The position numbers and the translations under genes are program-made. The notes below the pieces were generated by a model. It did no database searches. It worked only from the letters and a program-made list of their open reading frames with translations, and was not told the DNA's origin. A stretch of DNA of 64,000 nucleotides from positions 1 to 64,000 of the forward strand of contig NZ_JBIJDC010000003.1 of NCBI RefSeq assembly GCF_044344315.1, in the 5' to 3' direction. Shown piece after piece: positions 61,659-64,000 of the stretch (the stretch's first letter is position 1; each line of letters opens with the position of its first letter). The stretch is from Zoogloea sp044344315 (lineage in GTDB: Bacteria > Pseudomonadota > Gammaproteobacteria > Burkholderiales > Rhodocyclaceae).

Positions 61659-63203
61659 ATGGCCTCGATGAACCTCCTCCGCGCCCTTGCCACGGTCAGC
61701 GGCATGACCCTGCTTTCGCGCATCCTGGGGTTCGTGCGTGACTTCGTGCAGGCCCGCGCCTTTGGCGCCGGCATCGAGATGGACGCCTTCGTGGTGGCCT
61801 TCCGGCTGCCCAACCTGCTACGCCGCATGTTCGCCGAGGGGGCATTCTCCCAGGCCTTTGTCCCCATCCTCGCCGAATACAAGAACAAGCGCGGCGAAGA
61901 GGAAACCCACCGCCTCGTCAATCATGTAGCCAGTGCCCTCGGGCTGGTGGTGCTGATCGTGTCCATCCTCGGTGCCCTGGCAGCACCGGCCATCATCTAC
62001 GCCACGGCCCCCGGCTTTTCTGCCGATGCCAGGAAGTTCGCGCTGACCGTCGAATTGACCCGCATCACCTTCCCCTACATCTTCTTCATGGCGCTGGTGG
62101 CCCTCGCCGGCGGCGTGCTCAACACCTGGAGCCGCTTCGCCATCCCGGCCTTCACGCCGGTGCTGCTCAACCTGAGCTTCATCGGCATGGCCCTGTTCGC
62201 GGCGCCCTACTTCGATCCGCCCATCCTTGTCCTGGGCTGGGCCGTGTTCATCGGCGGACTGGCCCAGGTGCTGCTGCAACTGCGCCCCCTGGCCAAGATC
62301 GGCATGCTGCCGCGCTTCTCACTCAACTTCTCCGACCCCGGCGTGCGGCGCATCCTCAAGCTCATGGGCCCGGCCATACTGGGCGTCTCGGTGAGCCAGA
62401 TCTCCCTGCTCATCAATACCGTTTTCGCCTCCTTCCTGCCCAGTGGCAGCGTGTCCTGGCTGTATTACGCCGACCGCCTGATGGAATTTCCGGCCGGCAT
62501 GCTGGGCGTAGCGCTGGGCACCATCCTGCTGCCCAGCCTCTCCAAGATGCATGCCGACGAGCAGCCCGCAGAATTCTCGGCGCTACTGGATTGGGGCCTG
62601 CGCCTGACCCTGATGCTGACCCTACCCGCCTCCCTAGGCCTGGCCCTGCTCGCAGTGCCATTGATCAGCACCCTGTTTCACCATGGCGCCTTCGGAGCCA
62701 ACGACGTCCTGCAAACCCGCAGCGCCCTGATTGCCTATAGCATCGGCCTGACCGGCCTGATCCTGGTGAAGGTGCTGGCGCCGGCCTTCTACTCCCGCCA
62801 GGACGTTCGCACCCCGGTGCGCATCGGCATCTTCTCGCTGATCATCACCCAGCTGATGAACCTGGTCTTCATCGGCCCCTTCCAGCACGCCGGTCTGGCC
62901 CTGTCCATCGGCCTGGCCTCTTGCGTCAATGCCGGCCTGCTCTACCATGGCCTGCGCAAACGTCAGGTCTACCAGCCCCAGCCCGGCTGGGGGCGCTTTG
63001 CCGGGAAGCTGCTGGTAGCACTGGTGGTACTGGGGTTCAGCGTGCATTTCACAGCCGGCAATGACAGCCTGTGGCTGAGCGCATCCGGCATCGAACGTGT
63101 GATCCGCCTGTGCGCCCTGGTGCTGGGCGGCATCGGCGTGTACTTCGCTGTGCTTTTTGCCCTCGGTTTCCGGGTCAGGGACTTCCGCCGGCGCAGCGCA
63201 TGA
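61659..63203 (+). CDS. murJ: Lipid II flippase MurJ
   Basis: 514 aa with about 14 membrane helices. The conserved start region NLLRALATVSGMTLLSRILG, FVRDFVQARAFGAG and RRMFAEGAFSQAF (charged residues of the cavity) are present. It flips lipid-linked peptidoglycan precursor. No Shine-Dalgarno precedes ATG 61659; ATG 61668 (MNLLRAL) equals the start of most homologues and is equally possible. It is divergent from accA across about 160 bp of AT-rich DNA. Confidence 0.94.
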   Translation: MASMNLLRALATVSGMTLLSRILGFVRDFVQARAFGAGIEMDAFVVAFRLPNLLRRMFAEGAFSQAFVPILAEYKNKRGEEETHRLVNHVASALGLVVLIVSILGALAAPAIIYATAPGFSADARKFALTVELTRITFPYIFFMALVALAGGVLNTWSRFAIPAFTPVLLNLSFIGMALFAAPYFDPPILVLGWAVFIGGLAQVLLQLRPLAKIGMLPRFSLNFSDPGVRRILKLMGPAILGVSVSQISLLINTVFASFLPSGSVSWLYYADRLMEFPAGMLGVALGTILLPSLSKMHADEQPAEFSALLDWGLRLTLMLTLPASLGLALLAVPLISTLFHHGAFGANDVLQTRSALIAYSIGLTGLILVKVLAPAFYSRQDVRTPVRIGIFSLIITQLMNLVFIGPFQHAGLALSIGLASCVNAGLLYHGLRKRQVYQPQPGWGRFAGKLLVALVVLGFSVHFTAGNDSLWLSASGIERVIRLCALVLGGIGVYFAVLFALGFRVRDFRRRSA

Positions 63204-63263
63204 GCGGCAACGCGCCGGTCAAACTTGGCTAAAATCCCCCCACTTATAGGGGAGACCACAACA

Positions 63264-63893
63264 ATGCAAGTGACCAGTCAGAGCTTTGCCGACGGCGCCG
63301 TGATTCCCGGCACCTTCACCTTCTGCATTCCTGCCGCCGAAGGGCACGTCTGCCTCGGCAGCAACCGCAATCCGCAACTCAGCTGGAGCGGAGCCCCGGC
63401 CGGCACCCGCAGCTTTGCCGTGATCTGTCATGACCCCGACGTGCCCAGCCGTGGAGACGACGTGAATCAGGAAGGCCGCCAGGTTCCCGCCGAACTGCCG
63501 CGGGTGGACTTTTTCCACTGGGTATTGATCGACCTGCCCGAAACGACCACCGCCATCGCCGAGGGCGAGTATTCCAGTGAAGTGACTCCGAACGGCAAGC
63601 CCGGCCCCGATCTGCCGGACGGCAGCCGGCACGGCCTCAACGATTACACCGGCTGGTTTGCCGGTGACGCGCAGATGAAAGGGAATTACTTCGGCTACGA
63701 CGGCCCCTGCCCGCCATGGAACGATTCGATCCGCCACCGCTACGTCTTTACGGTGTACGCGCTCGATGTGCCCACGCTGTCCGTGGTCGGCGCCTTCGAC
63801 GGTCAGCAGGTGCGCAATGCCATGGTCGGTCACATCCTGGCCAAGGCCAGCCTCACCGTCACCTACAGTCTCAACCCGGCCGTTCCAGCCTGA
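63264..63893 (+). CDS. YbhB/YbcL-family (PEBP-like) protein
   Basis: 209 aa from ATG 63264, preceded by GGGGAGA. Phosphatidylethanolamine-binding-protein fold of the bacterial YbhB/YbcL type: NPQLSWSGAPAGTRSFAVICHDPDVP, HWVLIDLP, GKPGPDLPDGS-like middle and YDGPCPPWNDSIRHRY, including the ligand-site His. It lacks a signal peptide, so it is cytoplasmic. Function in bacteria is not known. It follows murJ by 60 bp. Confidence 0.88.
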   Translation: MQVTSQSFADGAVIPGTFTFCIPAAEGHVCLGSNRNPQLSWSGAPAGTRSFAVICHDPDVPSRGDDVNQEGRQVPAELPRVDFFHWVLIDLPETTTAIAEGEYSSEVTPNGKPGPDLPDGSRHGLNDYTGWFAGDAQMKGNYFGYDGPCPPWNDSIRHRYVFTVYALDVPTLSVVGAFDGQQVRNAMVGHILAKASLTVTYSLNPAVPA

Positions 63894-63939
63894 CATCCCT
63901 CCCCCGCGCCAGCGTGCGGGAGCGCCTCTTCCTTCAGGG

Positions 63940-64000
63940 CTAGTAGTCCGGCAGCCTCCGCTCCAGCAGCGGAAGCTGCAGGTGAAGGTAATCCGGCAGA
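63940..64000 (-). CDS. C-terminal fragment of a minus-strand gene
   Basis: At the right edge an open minus-strand frame ends at TAG (63940-63942). Only the last 19 codons are visible (ending LLERRLPDY). Codon choice (CTG, CTT, CAG, GAG) is gene-like, but it is too short to assign to a family. Confidence 0.35.
   Translation of the reverse strand, partial: LPDYLHLQLPLLERRLPDY

Overview
The window looks like a chromosomal piece of a betaproteobacterium, most likely Rhodocyclales (Azospira, Dechloromonas or Azoarcus relatives). This rests on protein flavour, high GC with short intergenic gaps, an exosortase A (XrtA) exopolysaccharide cluster of the type first described in that group, and the betaproteobacterial order ndk-rlmN-pilF-rodZ-ispG-hisS-yfgM-bamB-der-hfq-hflX-hflK-hflC-DUF2065-hisZ-purA. 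The species cannot be fixed from the sequence alone.

Layout, left to right. (1) 1-1.5 kb: an aspartic protease with an aberrant C-terminus whose start codon overlaps that of a divergent glutamine amidotransferase. (2) 1.3-6.0 kb, minus strand: a collinear arginine operon argD-argF-argG continuing into DUF2788, ppnP, yajQ (c-di-GMP-binding family) and a YjfB-type motility protein. (3) 6.2-27.2 kb, minus strand: an XrtA exopolysaccharide cluster of 17 genes, read from 27.2 kb down: export lipoprotein, chain-length protein, tyrosine autokinase, outer-membrane protein, AAA ATPase, deacetylase, FemAB protein, exosortase A, glycosyltransferase, amidotransferase, three further glycosyltransferases, AMP-ligase, second deacetylase, O-antigen-ligase-like polymerase and a TPR protein. 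It ends at a perfect hairpin. (4) 27.3-30.2 kb: a DUF1302 outer-membrane protein, a LolD-like ABC ATPase without its permease, and a divergent LolA-like periplasmic protein. (5) 30.2-34.1 kb: a HugZ-like protein, rlmB and rnr. (6) 34.1-34.5 kb: two identical tRNA-Leu(CAG) genes, each with its own promoter and terminator. (7) 34.6-50.0 kb, minus strand: the conserved housekeeping block listed above. (8) 50.0-53.2 kb: ccoI-ccoS followed by an FNR-type box and a possible small RNA. (9) 53.4-59.2 kb: a C4-dicarboxylate TRAP transporter dctP-dctQ-dctM, divergent from the two-component pair dctS-dctR. (10) 59.2-64.0 kb: tilS and accA (minus), murJ and a YbhB/YbcL-family gene (plus), and the end of a gene cut by the right edge.

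The EPS cluster holds the parts for sugar-chain assembly (glycosyltransferases), polymerisation (ligase/polymerase), length control and export (Wzz-like, tyrosine kinase, Wza-like lipoprotein), modification (deacetylases, amidotransferase, FemAB, AMP-ligase) and exosortase protein sorting. No initiating phosphoglycosyltransferase, dedicated flippase, PrsK/PrsR regulators or PEP-CTERM substrate was seen here, so the system must be completed elsewhere.

The observation most worth checking is a predicted small transcript of about 110 nt (minus strand, about 50425 to 50315). It has a one-mismatch FNR box at class II spacing from a -10-like element, two adjacent hairpins and a strong intrinsic terminator. 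It sits in the only gene-free stretch longer than 300 bp.
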